Source of the DNA: an uncultured Clostridium sp.
GTDB lineage: Bacteria; Bacillota; Clostridia; Clostridiales; Clostridiaceae
DNA length: 43,579 bases
Direction: 5' to 3'
NCBI RefSeq assembly: GCF_900769625.1
Contig: NZ_CAAGHK010000092.1
Span: 1 to 43,579 of the forward strand
In this document: piece after piece, positions 31,439-40,709 of the stretch
Layout: every line of letters begins with the position of its first letter
How positions within the stretch are numbered: position 1 is the first letter of the stretch
Program-made: the position numbers and the translations under genes
Notes under the pieces: model-generated
Seen by the model: the letters and a program-made list of their open reading frames with translations, nothing else
Told to the model about the DNA's origin: nothing
Databases searched by the model: none

Positions 31439-34400
31439 TTAATCAGCAGCAATTGAATTATGATTCTGTACACTATTTCTTCGTGAATTAACTCCTGAAT
31501 TTTGTACATTATTATCTGAATCTGTATTGCTGTTTTGTTGATTCTCTGAATTATTATTCTGCGTTTCTGTGTTATTTGAAACATTATTGCCTGCATTATC
31601 AACAGTATTTTGAGAATCACCAGCACTTTCACTATTTTCAGTGCTGCTTTCTTCATCCTTTAAAAGAGGATTTGCTAATACATATTTTCTAAAACTTTCA
31701 GATTTAGCTCCATAGTTAGGGTCCTGTTCTAATATCCTATCTTTAAAATATTGTTCAAATACCGCTCTAACTGCACCCGCAATAGACCCTCCGTGGCCTC
31801 CATCAAAAACAACTGCTACAACAGCAATTTCTGGATCCTCAAGTGGCGCAAAACTTACATATGTTGCATATGGAGATCTGCCTCTTTCCTTCTGATTTTC
31901 AGCAAAGTCGGCTGTACCTGTTTTACCACCAGTTGATATAGGGAATCCCTGCCATCTAGATGCAGCCGTACCACTATCATCACTATTAACCTTGGACATT
32001 CCATATTTTACTGCTTCAACAGTAGCTTTACTTAAATTCATTTCATCGAGGACTTCTGGTTTGTATTCCTGAATTACATTTCCATCATTGTCGGTAATTT
32101 TATCAACTAAATGAAGTTTATATCTTGTTCCCCCATTTACAAGTGTTGATACATATGAAACAAGCTGCAATGGAGTGTAGTTATTCATACCCTGTCCTAT
32201 AGATGCATATATAAGCTGTGCAGGAGATTTTATTTCTACTGGCTTATCATTTAATGTAAATTTAGCAATTACTTCTGAAACTATATTAGCCTGTGAATCT
32301 AAGTTGACAGTTTTATTATTATCTGACTCATATTTATCAACATTAGCTTTATATTTATCAGAATTATCCATAATTACCTGAACATATTTTTTCATTTCTT
32401 TTGTGAAATCATTATAATTTATATTATTAAAATCATCTGTTCCAACACTCTTAAGAACCTCTGACATTTTATCTTTTATAGCTTTTTTGGCATTTTTAAC
32501 TTCTTCATTATCATCTTCAGAATACTGTATATCAAATGGAATAAATACATATCCCATTCCTTTATAATCACCTTTTTCTAAATAATCAACAAGTTCATAT
32601 TTAGCATAATTAATCATCTGTCTCTTCCAAGAAGTGAAGTTATATGTCTGGCCAAAGTTCTCCTGTATTTCTATACCTGTTGCTGGTTTTTCATTACCAT
32701 TAGGATCAACCCCTAATCCAAATCCCCATGCATATTTTGCTATGGAGTTAAGAGCATCGAGATTTCCTAAACCGCCATTCTGCATATATAATCTATATGC
32801 TGTTTCATAGAAGAAGAAGTTACATGAAACTTCCAAAGCACCTGCTACATCAAGAGGTCCATGCCCAGCACCATAGTTTGTAAATTGTAGACATTGTGGT
32901 GCAAAACTCTTACCAAATACATCTGGATGTATATTAAATACACCCGAATCATTTATAGTTTCAGTTGGTGTTATAACTCCTGATTCAAGACCAGCTACCG
33001 ATGTAAGAGGTTTAAATGTTGATCCTGGAGGTATTAATGACATTGTAGCATAGTTATAAAATGGTCTAGGATATAAGTCGTTGGTATCCTGTCTGTTACC
33101 TTTGCTGTCTTTAGGGAATAAATCATCAACTGTTTTATTTAAATTCATTCTTGTAATCAGCTCTTCTCCAAACACTTCTAAATCTGGATTAAAATACCGT
33201 TTACTTTCTTCTGTCGATAAAGTCCCTGGTATTGTAAACTGATTTGGATTATAATCCGGATAACTTACTAAAGATAAAATTTTACCACTTTTAACATCTA
33301 CCGCTACAAGAGCTCCTCTTGTGGCATTTCTGAATCTATACCCATCTGTATCTGTACCATTCTGCTGAATTTCTTTAATTCCATCTGCAAGAGCCTGTTC
33401 AGCAACATACTGAATATTAGCATCTATTGTAAGATGAACATTATTTCCCGGGTAAGATTCTAATTCAAATAGTTTTTCAGTAACTCTTCCCGAAGAGTTA
33501 ACTTTAACTGTAGTTCCACCTTTAACTCCCTTTAACTGTTCTTCAAAGGCTGATTCGATACCTGCCTTACCAATCAAATCTGTTGATACATCATAACCTC
33601 TAAGGCTGTACTTATCTTCCTCAGCACTATTGATTGTAGATACATATCCTAGTATTGATGATGCAAGATTATCATGCGGATATTTTCTAATCGGTACCGA
33701 GCTTACATCTATACCTGGCATATCATTAAGCTTCTGCTTTATGATAAGTACTGTGTCTTTCTTAATGTTACTTGCTATCGTTACTGATTTATATCCCTGC
33801 AAACTCTGAATTTTAATCATATCTTTTACAAGCATGTATTCTCTTATATCATTAAGAGAATATCCTGCACTGACAAGCTGGTCAGTAATTGCTTCACCTG
33901 TCATATTTTTATATGCTTCCTTTTTTTCTTTTGTAGAATTATATTCCGGATCTATAAGTTCTATTAAATTATACTCTTTGACAAGCATATAAAATGATTC
34001 TTCCGGCGTAATCTTCAAAAGTTCTTCATTTATCTTTGCAGTTTCTTCATCAGATAACTCACTCACATCAGGAAACAGTTTATTTTTGATTGCTTCATCA
34101 AATCCTCTGTCTTTTTTAAACCTTAATTCTGAATAATTCTGTGAATCTTTATCACTGCTTGAATAATCAAAAATCAATTCACCTTCACTATTGAATTTTA
34201 AAAGCATAGTATCCTGAACATTTTCTCCGCTTTCTTCTAATATCTTAAACAATTCTGACATAGTAGAATAAAACTTCTTTTTAGTCACGTCAGTTTCAGT
34301 ATAAGTTAAAGAATATGTTCTTACACTGGTTGCTAAAGTTACTCCATTTGAATCATATATTTCTCCTCTAGGAGCACTTTCTGATACAAATCTTGTTGAT

Positions 34401-34552
34401 GTTGTATTAGCCTTTTCCTTATACTCCTCATAACTGAATACTTGAAGATATAGCAGCCTCAAAATTATTATTCCAAAAATACTTCCCATAATAATGCACA
34501 AAACAGTATATCGTGAGATTTTTTTCTTTTTCACTGGTTTATTAACTATCAT
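31439..34552 (-). CDS. mrdA: Penicillin-binding protein 2 (transpeptidase), elongasome
   Basis: Monofunctional class B PBP that crosslinks peptidoglycan during elongation. The 1037 residues comprise one membrane anchor (about 15-38), a dimerisation domain with inserts, and the transpeptidase domain with Ser511-Lys514 (PPGSTFKP), SCN at 576-578 and KTG at 877-879. Two oddities: a charged insert of about 130 residues (640-770) lies between SCN and KTG, and the C-terminus from about 965 is Ser/Asn/Gln/Asp-rich. The family's usual length is about 600-750. It overlaps mreD by 4 bp (ATGA), so it is in the mreBCD operon. Confidence 0.9.
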   Translation of the reverse strand: MIVNKPVKKKKISRYTVLCIIMGSIFGIIILRLLYLQVFSYEEYKEKANTTSTRFVSESAPRGEIYDSNGVTLATSVRTYSLTYTETDVTKKKFYSTMSELFKILEESGENVQDTMLLKFNSEGELIFDYSSSDKDSQNYSELRFKKDRGFDEAIKNKLFPDVSELSDEETAKINEELLKITPEESFYMLVKEYNLIELIDPEYNSTKEKKEAYKNMTGEAITDQLVSAGYSLNDIREYMLVKDMIKIQSLQGYKSVTIASNIKKDTVLIIKQKLNDMPGIDVSSVPIRKYPHDNLASSILGYVSTINSAEEDKYSLRGYDVSTDLIGKAGIESAFEEQLKGVKGGTTVKVNSSGRVTEKLFELESYPGNNVHLTIDANIQYVAEQALADGIKEIQQNGTDTDGYRFRNATRGALVAVDVKSGKILSLVSYPDYNPNQFTIPGTLSTEESKRYFNPDLEVFGEELITRMNLNKTVDDLFPKDSKGNRQDTNDLYPRPFYNYATMSLIPPGSTFKPLTSVAGLESGVITPTETINDSGVFNIHPDVFGKSFAPQCLQFTNYGAGHGPLDVAGALEVSCNFFFYETAYRLYMQNGGLGNLDALNSIAKYAWGFGLGVDPNGNEKPATGIEIQENFGQTYNFTSWKRQMINYAKYELVDYLEKGDYKGMGYVFIPFDIQYSEDDNEEVKNAKKAIKDKMSEVLKSVGTDDFNNINYNDFTKEMKKYVQVIMDNSDKYKANVDKYESDNNKTVNLDSQANIVSEVIAKFTLNDKPVEIKSPAQLIYASIGQGMNNYTPLQLVSYVSTLVNGGTRYKLHLVDKITDNDGNVIQEYKPEVLDEMNLSKATVEAVKYGMSKVNSDDSGTAASRWQGFPISTGGKTGTADFAENQKERGRSPYATYVSFAPLEDPEIAVVAVVFDGGHGGSIAGAVRAVFEQYFKDRILEQDPNYGAKSESFRKYVLANPLLKDEESSTENSESAGDSQNTVDNAGNNVSNNTETQNNNSENQQNSNTDSDNNVQNSGVNSRRNSVQNHNSIAAD

Positions 34553-35040
34553 TTAAACCTCCATCTTTGTTTTGTATATTCATCATCATAAATATTTATA
34601 ATATATTTATATCCAAAGAACATTATCACAGCATTATATAGTGCCATATATAAGCTCTTTGATAATTCTAATTTAATATTTAAAATATAGAATACTGAAA
34701 ACACACCCATATATTTTAATATTGTAATAACAAACATAGAAACAACAGGAACCATCTTTTTGTTTTTTATCATTCCCTCACCAATTACTGCTGCAAGAAA
34801 GCAAAGTAGTAAATTAAAAAAGCAGTTCACTCCAAATCCGTTAAAAAAGAATATATCCTGTAATATTCCACTAGTCACACCCATAAAGACAGATTTTTCT
34901 CTTTTGTTTACTAATGAATATGCAATTGCAAATGTAAATAAAAGACTAGGATAACCACCATATATTGAAAAAAACGGAATTATAGAATTATCCAATATAA
35001 CGAGTCCAATTGAAACTAAAATAAGAATTAATTTTTCCAT
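34549..35040 (-). CDS. mreD: Rod shape-determining protein MreD
   Basis: A 163-residue membrane protein with about five hydrophobic helices, part of the elongasome. The N-terminus MEKLILILVSIGLVILDNSIIPFF and the segment KSVFMGVTSGILQDIFFFNGFGVN (about 50-73) match the family. AGGAG lies upstream of the ATG. Its stop overlaps the start of the PBP2 gene by 4 bp, and it follows mreC by 11 bp. Identification rests on hydrophobic pattern and position, since MreD sequences are poorly conserved. Confidence 0.85.
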   Translation of the reverse strand: MEKLILILVSIGLVILDNSIIPFFSIYGGYPSLLFTFAIAYSLVNKREKSVFMGVTSGILQDIFFFNGFGVNCFFNLLLCFLAAVIGEGMIKNKKMVPVVSMFVITILKYMGVFSVFYILNIKLELSKSLYMALYNAVIMFFGYKYIINIYDDEYTKQRWRFK

Positions 35041-35051
35041 TCTTCCAGCTC

Positions 35052-35903
35052 CTAATCATACTTAACTTCTCTTGTATCTTTTGGTGATACTATAAATAAA
35101 TCTTCTAATTTATTAAAGTCAACATAAGGTTTTACAATTGCACTTTTCATTACCTTTACTTTATCTTCCTCAACTTTTATAACTTCACCTATTCGTATTT
35201 CTTTAGGATATACCATGCCAACTCCTGAAGTCAGTATTACATCGCCTTCCTTAACTTCTGAATCCATTGGCAGATCATATACCTTTGCCAGGTTTCTGTT
35301 CTGACTATCCTCTTTATATCCAGCAATATATCCAGTTGCATCTCTTGTACTTTCTACCATAACACTAACTGCTATATTTTCATTAGTCAAAGTCTGAACT
35401 ATACTCCAGTTAGTTCCAACACTTGTAACCTGACCTACAAGACCTTTATTAGTTATTACAACCATTCCCTTTGCAACATTATCATTTGTCCCCTTATTAA
35501 CTACATACCCATCATTAAAGCTTCCACCGCTATAACTTATGATATCGCAGCCAATATAATTGTAATTATCTCTTTCTTCAGCAAAATTCAATATTTCTCT
35601 AAATCGCTCATTTTCTTCCTTTAAATCAGAATACTCAGCTAATTTATTCTTCAAGTCTTCGTTTTCATTAACTAATTCTTTGTTTTGAGCTTTTACTTCT
35701 GAAAAGTTTAAGAAGAAATCTAATGTTTCTTTTATTTGATTAGTTGCACTATACAATAATCTTTGAACAGGATTAAGAGCACTTCCGGCACCACTTTCAA
35801 TAATGCTCCTATTTTCTTTTTTCACTGTATATGTAATTAAACCTAAAAATGTAACTGACAGCACTATTATAGTTACTGCCAGTTTATTCTTTAAAAGTTT
35901 CAT
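35052..35903 (-). CDS. mreC: Rod shape-determining protein MreC
   Basis: The 283-residue protein has an N-terminal membrane helix (about 6-25), a coiled coil (about 65-105, KAQNKELVNENEDLKNKLAE onward) and the MreC beta domain with IISYSGGSFNDGYVVNKGTNDNV (about 122-145) and GMVYPKEIRIGEV. MreC links MreB filaments to extracytoplasmic enzymes such as PBP2. It lies between mreB (7 bp) and mreD (11 bp), so all are cotranscribed. Confidence 0.95.
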   Translation of the reverse strand: MKLLKNKLAVTIIVLSVTFLGLITYTVKKENRSIIESGAGSALNPVQRLLYSATNQIKETLDFFLNFSEVKAQNKELVNENEDLKNKLAEYSDLKEENERFREILNFAEERDNYNYIGCDIISYSGGSFNDGYVVNKGTNDNVAKGMVVITNKGLVGQVTSVGTNWSIVQTLTNENIAVSVMVESTRDATGYIAGYKEDSQNRNLAKVYDLPMDSEVKEGDVILTSGVGMVYPKEIRIGEVIKVEEDKVKVMKSAIVKPYVDFNKLEDLFIVSPKDTREVKYD

Positions 35904-35910
35904 GAAATAA

Positions 35911-36930
35911 TTAGCCTCTTTGATCTCTGCTTATTTTATCAAAGTCTTCTAGTGCCTTACCTGCTCCAAGAACTACACAGTCAAGAGGTGCTTCTGCAAT
36001 GTGTACAGGCATATTAGTTTCTTTATTTATTAATATATCTAGTCCTCTTAGATAAGCTCCGCCACCTGCAAGCATGATACCTTTTTCCATGATATCAGCT
36101 GCTAATTCTGGTGGTGTTTTTTCTAATGTAGTCTTAATTGACTCGATTATTTGATATACAGGTTCTTTTAATGCTTCTCTAACTTGAGATTCTGAAATTT
36201 CAACTATCTTTGGAAGTCCTGAAATCATGTCTCTTCCCTTGATTTCCATAACCATTTCTTCTTCACTTTCAAGTTTGTACGCTGAACCTATTTCCATTTT
36301 TACCTGTTCTGCTGTTCTTTCACCAACCATTAAGTTGAATTCTTTCTTTATGTAAGAAATTATTGACTGATCTAGTTCATCTCCTGCAACTCTTAACGAT
36401 TTGCTTGTTACAATACCGCCTAATGAAATTATTGCTACTTCAGTAGTGCCACCACCGATATCAACAATCATACTACCTGTTGGTTCACTCACTGGAAGTC
36501 CTGCTCCGATAGCTGCTGCCATTGGTTCTTCCATTAATATAACATCTCTTGCACCTGAAAGCTTAGTTGCTTCTTCGATTGCTCTCTTTTCAACTTCTGT
36601 TACTCCTGATGGATAACATACGATTATTCTTGGACTCTTGAAAGCATTCTTAGTTGATACTTTTTCTATTAAATTCTTCATCATTGTCTGTGCTGTATCA
36701 AAGTCTGCTATTACACCATCTTTTAATGGTCTTATTGCTACTATGTTTCCTGGTGTTCTACCAATCATAAGCTTAGCTTCTGATCCTACAGCAAGTGTCT
36801 TTTTAGTCATGTTGTTCATTGCAACAACTGAAGGTTCTCTAAGTACTATCCCCTTTCCTTTAACAAACACAAGTGTATTTGCTGTTCCTAAATCTATTCC
36901 CATGTCTTTTCCTGATCCAAAAAATCCCAT
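35911..36930 (-). CDS. mreB: Rod shape-determining actin MreB
   Basis: Actin-fold ATPase of 339 residues that guides lateral wall synthesis. The phosphate-1 loop MGIDLGTANTLVFV (about 10-23), the phosphate-2 loop IVDIGGGTTEVAI (about 159-171) and the adenosine motif LAGGGAYLRGLD (about 287) are all present. The N-terminus MGFFGSGKD may help in membrane contact. It heads the mreB-mreC-mreD-PBP2 run, 22 bp after radC. Sequence is highly conserved. Confidence 0.97.
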   Translation of the reverse strand: MGFFGSGKDMGIDLGTANTLVFVKGKGIVLREPSVVAMNNMTKKTLAVGSEAKLMIGRTPGNIVAIRPLKDGVIADFDTAQTMMKNLIEKVSTKNAFKSPRIIVCYPSGVTEVEKRAIEEATKLSGARDVILMEEPMAAAIGAGLPVSEPTGSMIVDIGGGTTEVAIISLGGIVTSKSLRVAGDELDQSIISYIKKEFNLMVGERTAEQVKMEIGSAYKLESEEEMVMEIKGRDMISGLPKIVEISESQVREALKEPVYQIIESIKTTLEKTPPELAADIMEKGIMLAGGGAYLRGLDILINKETNMPVHIAEAPLDCVVLGAGKALEDFDKISRDQRG

Positions 36931-36952
36931 TTTATTTTTTCCCCTTCCGATT

Positions 36953-37642
36953 CTATATCAGTCCCTTTTCTTTCAGACTGACAAATTTATTATTTCCAAT
37001 TATAATGTGGTCAATCAGTGGAATTCCTATAATCTTTCCACACTCTTTAATCCTTAAAGTTATATTTATATCTTCCCTGCTAGGCGTTGGATCGCCAGAT
37101 GGGTGATTATGACATATAATTACTGATGCACTATGATTAGATATTGCACGCTTGAATATCTCTCTTGGATGAACAATTGAATTATTCAGACTTCCCTTGA
37201 AAACATCCATTGCTTCAATAATTATATTTTTTGTACTTAATGTAATGACTTTAAGTACTTCCTGATTTAAATAACTCATTTCGCCCATAAGAAGATCTGC
37301 AAGATCCTTTGGTGAAGTAATTTTAATATCTCTTCTTCCTGCTTTCAAAGTCCTGAATCTTTTAAACAATTCGCTGAGAGCCATAATCTGAGATGCCTTT
37401 GCTGATTTGATACCATCAATTGATACAATATCGTTATATTCAGCATTAAGAATTCCATCCAAATCATTGAACTTTCTTAATATTCTGCTACTTAATTCTA
37501 CAGCATTCTCACCTTTTGTTCCTGTCCCAATTATTATTGATAACAATTCGGAATTGCTTAAAGTTTCTGCACCATATGTTAATAGTTTTTCTTTAGGTTT
37601 TTCATGTTCTGGTATATTTCTAATGTTCAGGCTGTTATTCAT
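36953..37642 (-). CDS. radC: RadC-family JAB/MPN protein
   Basis: From the ATG at 37642 (230 residues). GGAGGAG precedes this ATG by about 9 bases, whereas the earlier in-frame ATG at 37678 would overlap its own GGGGG. The N-terminal helix-hairpin-helix-like part (LLSIIIGTGTKGENAVELSSRIL, VSIDGIKSAKASQIMALSEL) is followed by the JAB/MPN+ metal site: HNHPSGDPTPSREDI near residue 175-190. RadC, despite its name, is not established as a DNA repair enzyme. Located between maf and mreB, as in most Firmicutes. Confidence 0.95.
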   Translation of the reverse strand: MNNSLNIRNIPEHEKPKEKLLTYGAETLSNSELLSIIIGTGTKGENAVELSSRILRKFNDLDGILNAEYNDIVSIDGIKSAKASQIMALSELFKRFRTLKAGRRDIKITSPKDLADLLMGEMSYLNQEVLKVITLSTKNIIIEAMDVFKGSLNNSIVHPREIFKRAISNHSASVIICHNHPSGDPTPSREDINITLRIKECGKIIGIPLIDHIIIGNNKFVSLKEKGLI

Positions 37643-37688
37643 CGAATACCACTCCTCCCAAATTAATATTCCATCCATTCCCCCTAAA

Positions 37689-38255
37689 TTATTTTACTTC
37701 ATCTAACATTGATTTTAATTTGTTAAGTGGAAGTCCTACTACATTATAGTAACATCCTTCAATTTCTTCAACAAATACTCCGCCCCTGCCTTGAATTCCA
37801 TAAGAACCTGCTTTATCCAAAGGTTCTCCTGTTTCTATGTACTCTAGTATTTCTTTATCACTTATCTTTGAAAAAGTAACTTTTGTACTTAAGCTTTCAG
37901 CTTTTGTCACATCAGTTTTTGTGTTAATGACAACAATCCCTGAATAAACAAAATGACTTTTTCCTTGAAGACATTTTAACATTTCAAATGCATCCTGTTT
38001 ATCTTTAGGCTTTCCAAGAATTCTGTTTCCCTGAGTTACAATTGTATCAGCAGATATTATTAATGCATCTTCATTAATACTCTTTCTAATATCAGCTGCT
38101 TTGCCCAAAGCAACAGCTTTAACATATTCATCTATATCTCCTTCAAATGGAACTGTACTTTCATCAAAACCGCTTACTTCAATATCAAAATCATCAACTA
38201 ATCTGTATAATAATTCCTGTCTTCGTTCTGAAGCAGAAGCTAAAATTATTTTCAT
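37689..38255 (-). CDS. maf: Maf-family nucleotide pyrophosphatase
   Basis: The ATG at 38255 gives 188 residues starting MKIILASASERRQELL, the family's canonical N-terminus, and TAGGATGTG lies just upstream; the longer ORF start (38309) lacks a site. Other conserved segments are ISADTIVTQGNRILGKPKD and AGSYGIQGRGGVFVEEIEGCYYNVVGLPL. Maf/YhdE proteins hydrolyse dTTP, UTP or modified nucleotides and have been linked to septum inhibition. It is 46 bp upstream of radC. Substrate specificity is not deducible. Confidence 0.9.
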   Translation of the reverse strand: MKIILASASERRQELLYRLVDDFDIEVSGFDESTVPFEGDIDEYVKAVALGKAADIRKSINEDALIISADTIVTQGNRILGKPKDKQDAFEMLKCLQGKSHFVYSGIVVINTKTDVTKAESLSTKVTFSKISDKEILEYIETGEPLDKAGSYGIQGRGGVFVEEIEGCYYNVVGLPLNKLKSMLDEVK

Positions 38256-38498
38256 ATGTTCACATCCTAAAATAAAGAATCTAATATATATTATTGACAT
38301 ATAACACATATTATAGACATGTTAATATTTTAACTAACTATCTCTTATTTTTAAGGTATGAAATGGAAAATTCAGTAATTAACCATTTCCACACCCTATA
38401 GTTTATCATTTAAGAAGTTCTTAAACAAGTCTGTTACATCAAGTTATAGATTTTTTTATATAAATGTAATTTTGTTGTAATAATTTCGATGATTTTAA

Positions 38499-39164
38499 CT
38501 AACTTTTTATCAATGTATATAAAATCTGAACAACATTTGCACTATTGGATTTTGTTATTTCATCTGGAAGGCTGTCAACGTAACTTTTCAGATTTTTTAA
38601 TTTTTCTGATTGAGTATTACCGCCGTCATTGATTATGTTATTTGCCCAGCTTTTAAATTCTGACGTCTTGATACTCTTGACATCACTTTCTTCTAGCTTA
38701 TTTGTAATTTGTATAAACCCCTCTACTACCTGAAGAAACTTTTTGGCCTCTGGAGTATCTGCAGGCATATCAATGCTTACTTTTGCTACATCAATGCCCT
38801 TACTTTTAAGTTCCTCTAGTTTTTTCATTCCAGATTCATCATCATATATTCCGGCAATAACTCTGTAATTGCCATTTTCCTCAACAATAAATGGCTGACA
38901 ATATGAAGATATAGCAGGAATACACACATCTGCATTTTCCTTTTTAGAATAATATCCACACTGAAGTGCCATTACTCCCTGACTCTGAATAGATTCATTT
39001 TCTTTTTGTGATGTCTGTATAGTATTGCCTGAAGTTTCTTTTGTTGAAAATAAAAATCTGCTTATATATAGACCACTTCCAATAGATACTGTAACAACAA
39101 GAATAATACTTGCCATAAATTTCAATTTTCCATATTTTTTATATTCATATCTTGTGTACCTCAC
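38499..39164 (-). CDS. Membrane-anchored SPOR-like protein
   Basis: GTG at 39164 is preferred to the ATG at 39179 because GGGGGTGG precedes it. The 221-residue product has a basic cytoplasmic head, one membrane helix (about 16-38, MASIILVVTVSIGSGLYI), a Ser/Thr/Gln linker and a domain (about 60-120) with a SPOR-like pattern: MALQCGYYSKKENA, then GNYRVIAGIYDDESGMKKLEELKSKGIDVAKVSI. SPOR domains bind denuded glycan at division septa. The C-terminal 85 residues are not recognised. It is alone, upstream of maf on the minus strand. Confidence 0.7.
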   Translation of the reverse strand: MRYTRYEYKKYGKLKFMASIILVVTVSIGSGLYISRFLFSTKETSGNTIQTSQKENESIQSQGVMALQCGYYSKKENADVCIPAISSYCQPFIVEENGNYRVIAGIYDDESGMKKLEELKSKGIDVAKVSIDMPADTPEAKKFLQVVEGFIQITNKLEESDVKSIKTSEFKSWANNIINDGGNTQSEKLKNLKSYVDSLPDEITKSNSANVVQILYTLIKS

Positions 39165-39383
39165 AATACCACCCCCCATTATAATAGTTTTCAGTTATCA
39201 GTCTGCAGTTATCATATTAAACACCATATTAACCCAGACAGAAACCATATTTTCAGCTGACAGTTCTCAGTCAGCTTTTATGTTCTATAGTTTTAATAAC
39301 CAACAGACTACTGCCATAAACTATTTATTTTATACAATATGATATTCATCAACTTTAAACTATATTCATTATGTTAAATAAAA

Positions 39384-39968
39384 TTAATTAAATATTCTTC
39401 TTGCTGTAGCAAATCTATCACGATAATATCCAGAACTCAGCGAGCTGACCATTACAGGTTTTCCTGTTCTCGGCGCATGAATAAATGATCCATTACCTAC
39501 GTAAATTCCAACATGACTAATATTTCCTGTAGTATTGAAAAAAACCAGATCTCCTGGCATAAGATTGTTTCTATTTACTTCAATACCTTCCTTAACCTGA
39601 GTGTATGTAGTTCTTGATATGTTTTTTCCAGTACTTTTATATACAAATTGCGTAAGACCTGAACAATCAAATTCATTAGGTCCAGTTGCACCATATACAT
39701 AAGGCTTTCCTATAAGTGTGTATGCACATTTAACAACATCGTTTTTCTTACTATCAGCATCACTTAATTCCTGATATGATGATTCATACAATAAATACTG
39801 TATTTTACAACTATTATCATATGATGTATTTTCATCTTCATATATCTTCTTAGTATCTGTAATTTTATAATCTGCTGCCTTAACATCAATACAACTAGTC
39901 AGTAACATCTGACTATCTAAAATTGATAATACTATCAGTATTTTTTTCAGGTGAGAACATTTTTTCAC
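39384..39968 (-). CDS. NlpC/P60-family cell wall hydrolase
   Basis: GTG at 39968, with AAGGAA seven bases upstream, gives 194 residues; the longer ORF start (40031) would remove the signal peptide from the N-terminus. The signal sequence (about 1-30, ending VKAA) contains Cys in LTSC, so it may be a lipoprotein instead. The NlpC/P60 domain (about 75-194) has the catalytic Cys in FDCSGLTQF, His in ISHVGIYVGNG, and a third His in FIHAPRTGK. It probably cleaves D-Glu-diaminopimelate bonds in peptidoglycan. A solitary gene. Confidence 0.9.
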   Translation of the reverse strand: MKKCSHLKKILIVLSILDSQMLLTSCIDVKAADYKITDTKKIYEDENTSYDNSCKIQYLLYESSYQELSDADSKKNDVVKCAYTLIGKPYVYGATGPNEFDCSGLTQFVYKSTGKNISRTTYTQVKEGIEVNRNNLMPGDLVFFNTTGNISHVGIYVGNGSFIHAPRTGKPVMVSSLSSGYYRDRFATARRIFN

Positions 39969-40131
39969 TTTTATTCCTTCTCTCTCAGTATTGATATATT
40001 GCTTTAATAATCCAACATCAATAAGATGCACCCATAATCTGTAAAATATACTTCAGAAAAATTTCAGCATTTTCCTTCTAGTTTAATCACAATTCAATTT
40101 TTTATACCTTAGTATCCAGATTATGATATAT

Positions 40132-40524
40132 ATATATAAGATTTATTGCCTTTTTAGTTGATTAATCAGAAAATACTCTTTTAACTTTTTCTTCTGATTC
40201 AAGCAGATATCCCCTTAAATCCGAATCCTTTTTGCGGAATTCGCTCTTAAACTTTTCACACATTATTGTTTTAATTTCTAAAAGCTTTCTTTCTTCGCTT
40301 TTATTGATTGTTATAACTGCTGAACATTCTCTTGGAATTGCATTATTTTTTGATCCCCCATTAATTGATACAAGGTTAAATTCTAAATGCTTTTCAATTT
40401 CTTTAAGAAGTCTTCCCATAAGTTTATTGGAATTTCCTCTTCCAAGGTTGATTTCCGCTCCCTGATCCCCTAGGAATTTTGCTTATCTGCTCAAAATGAT
40501 AAAAAACTCTTTTTGCTTTAACAT
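40132..40524 (-). pseudogene. pepD: pepD (aminoacyl-histidine dipeptidase) pseudogene with internal deletion
   Basis: Two pieces of a PepD-type Xaa-His dipeptidase (normally about 480 residues) are seen on the minus strand. Near 40451-40510 one frame reads VFYHFEQISKIPRGSG, the typical N-terminus. After the junction another frame reads GAEINLGRGNSNKLMGRLL, then NGGSKNNAIPRECSAV, the PepD middle region, up to 40165. About 180-200 codons between them are missing, and the frames do not match. A TAA at 40162-40164 is followed in frame by STKKAINLIY, which also resembles PepD; beyond it the homology fades. ATG at 40522-40524 with AAAGGAG upstream is the old start. It is not expected to give an active enzyme. 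Confidence 0.85.
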
Positions 40525-40709
40525 AATTAATTTTTTACTCCTTTTCCCTAAAGTATATGTTAAAATAATTTTATGTATATTTCCTTAAGTTTATCATAAA
40601 ATTTTAAACTATAATTAACATTTATTGAAATTTTATGTGCTATGTATTTCATAAAAAAATCAAATACACAATTATAAGTATACTATAAATTTTTATGTGA
40701 GGTGTTTTT

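Noticed and set aside
31414..31656. 80-codon ORF overlapping the end of the PBP2 gene
   Set aside because: It is a shadow of the low-complexity Asn/Gln/Ser tail in another frame, with repetitive Ile/Gln content.
36401..37106. Plus-strand ORFs opposite mreB and radC
   Set aside because: They lie entirely within highly conserved minus-strand genes and lack initiation signals.
40162..40419. 85-residue ORF as an independent small protein
   Set aside because: The sequence is the middle part of PepD, with the upstream part in another frame, so it is a pseudogene fragment.
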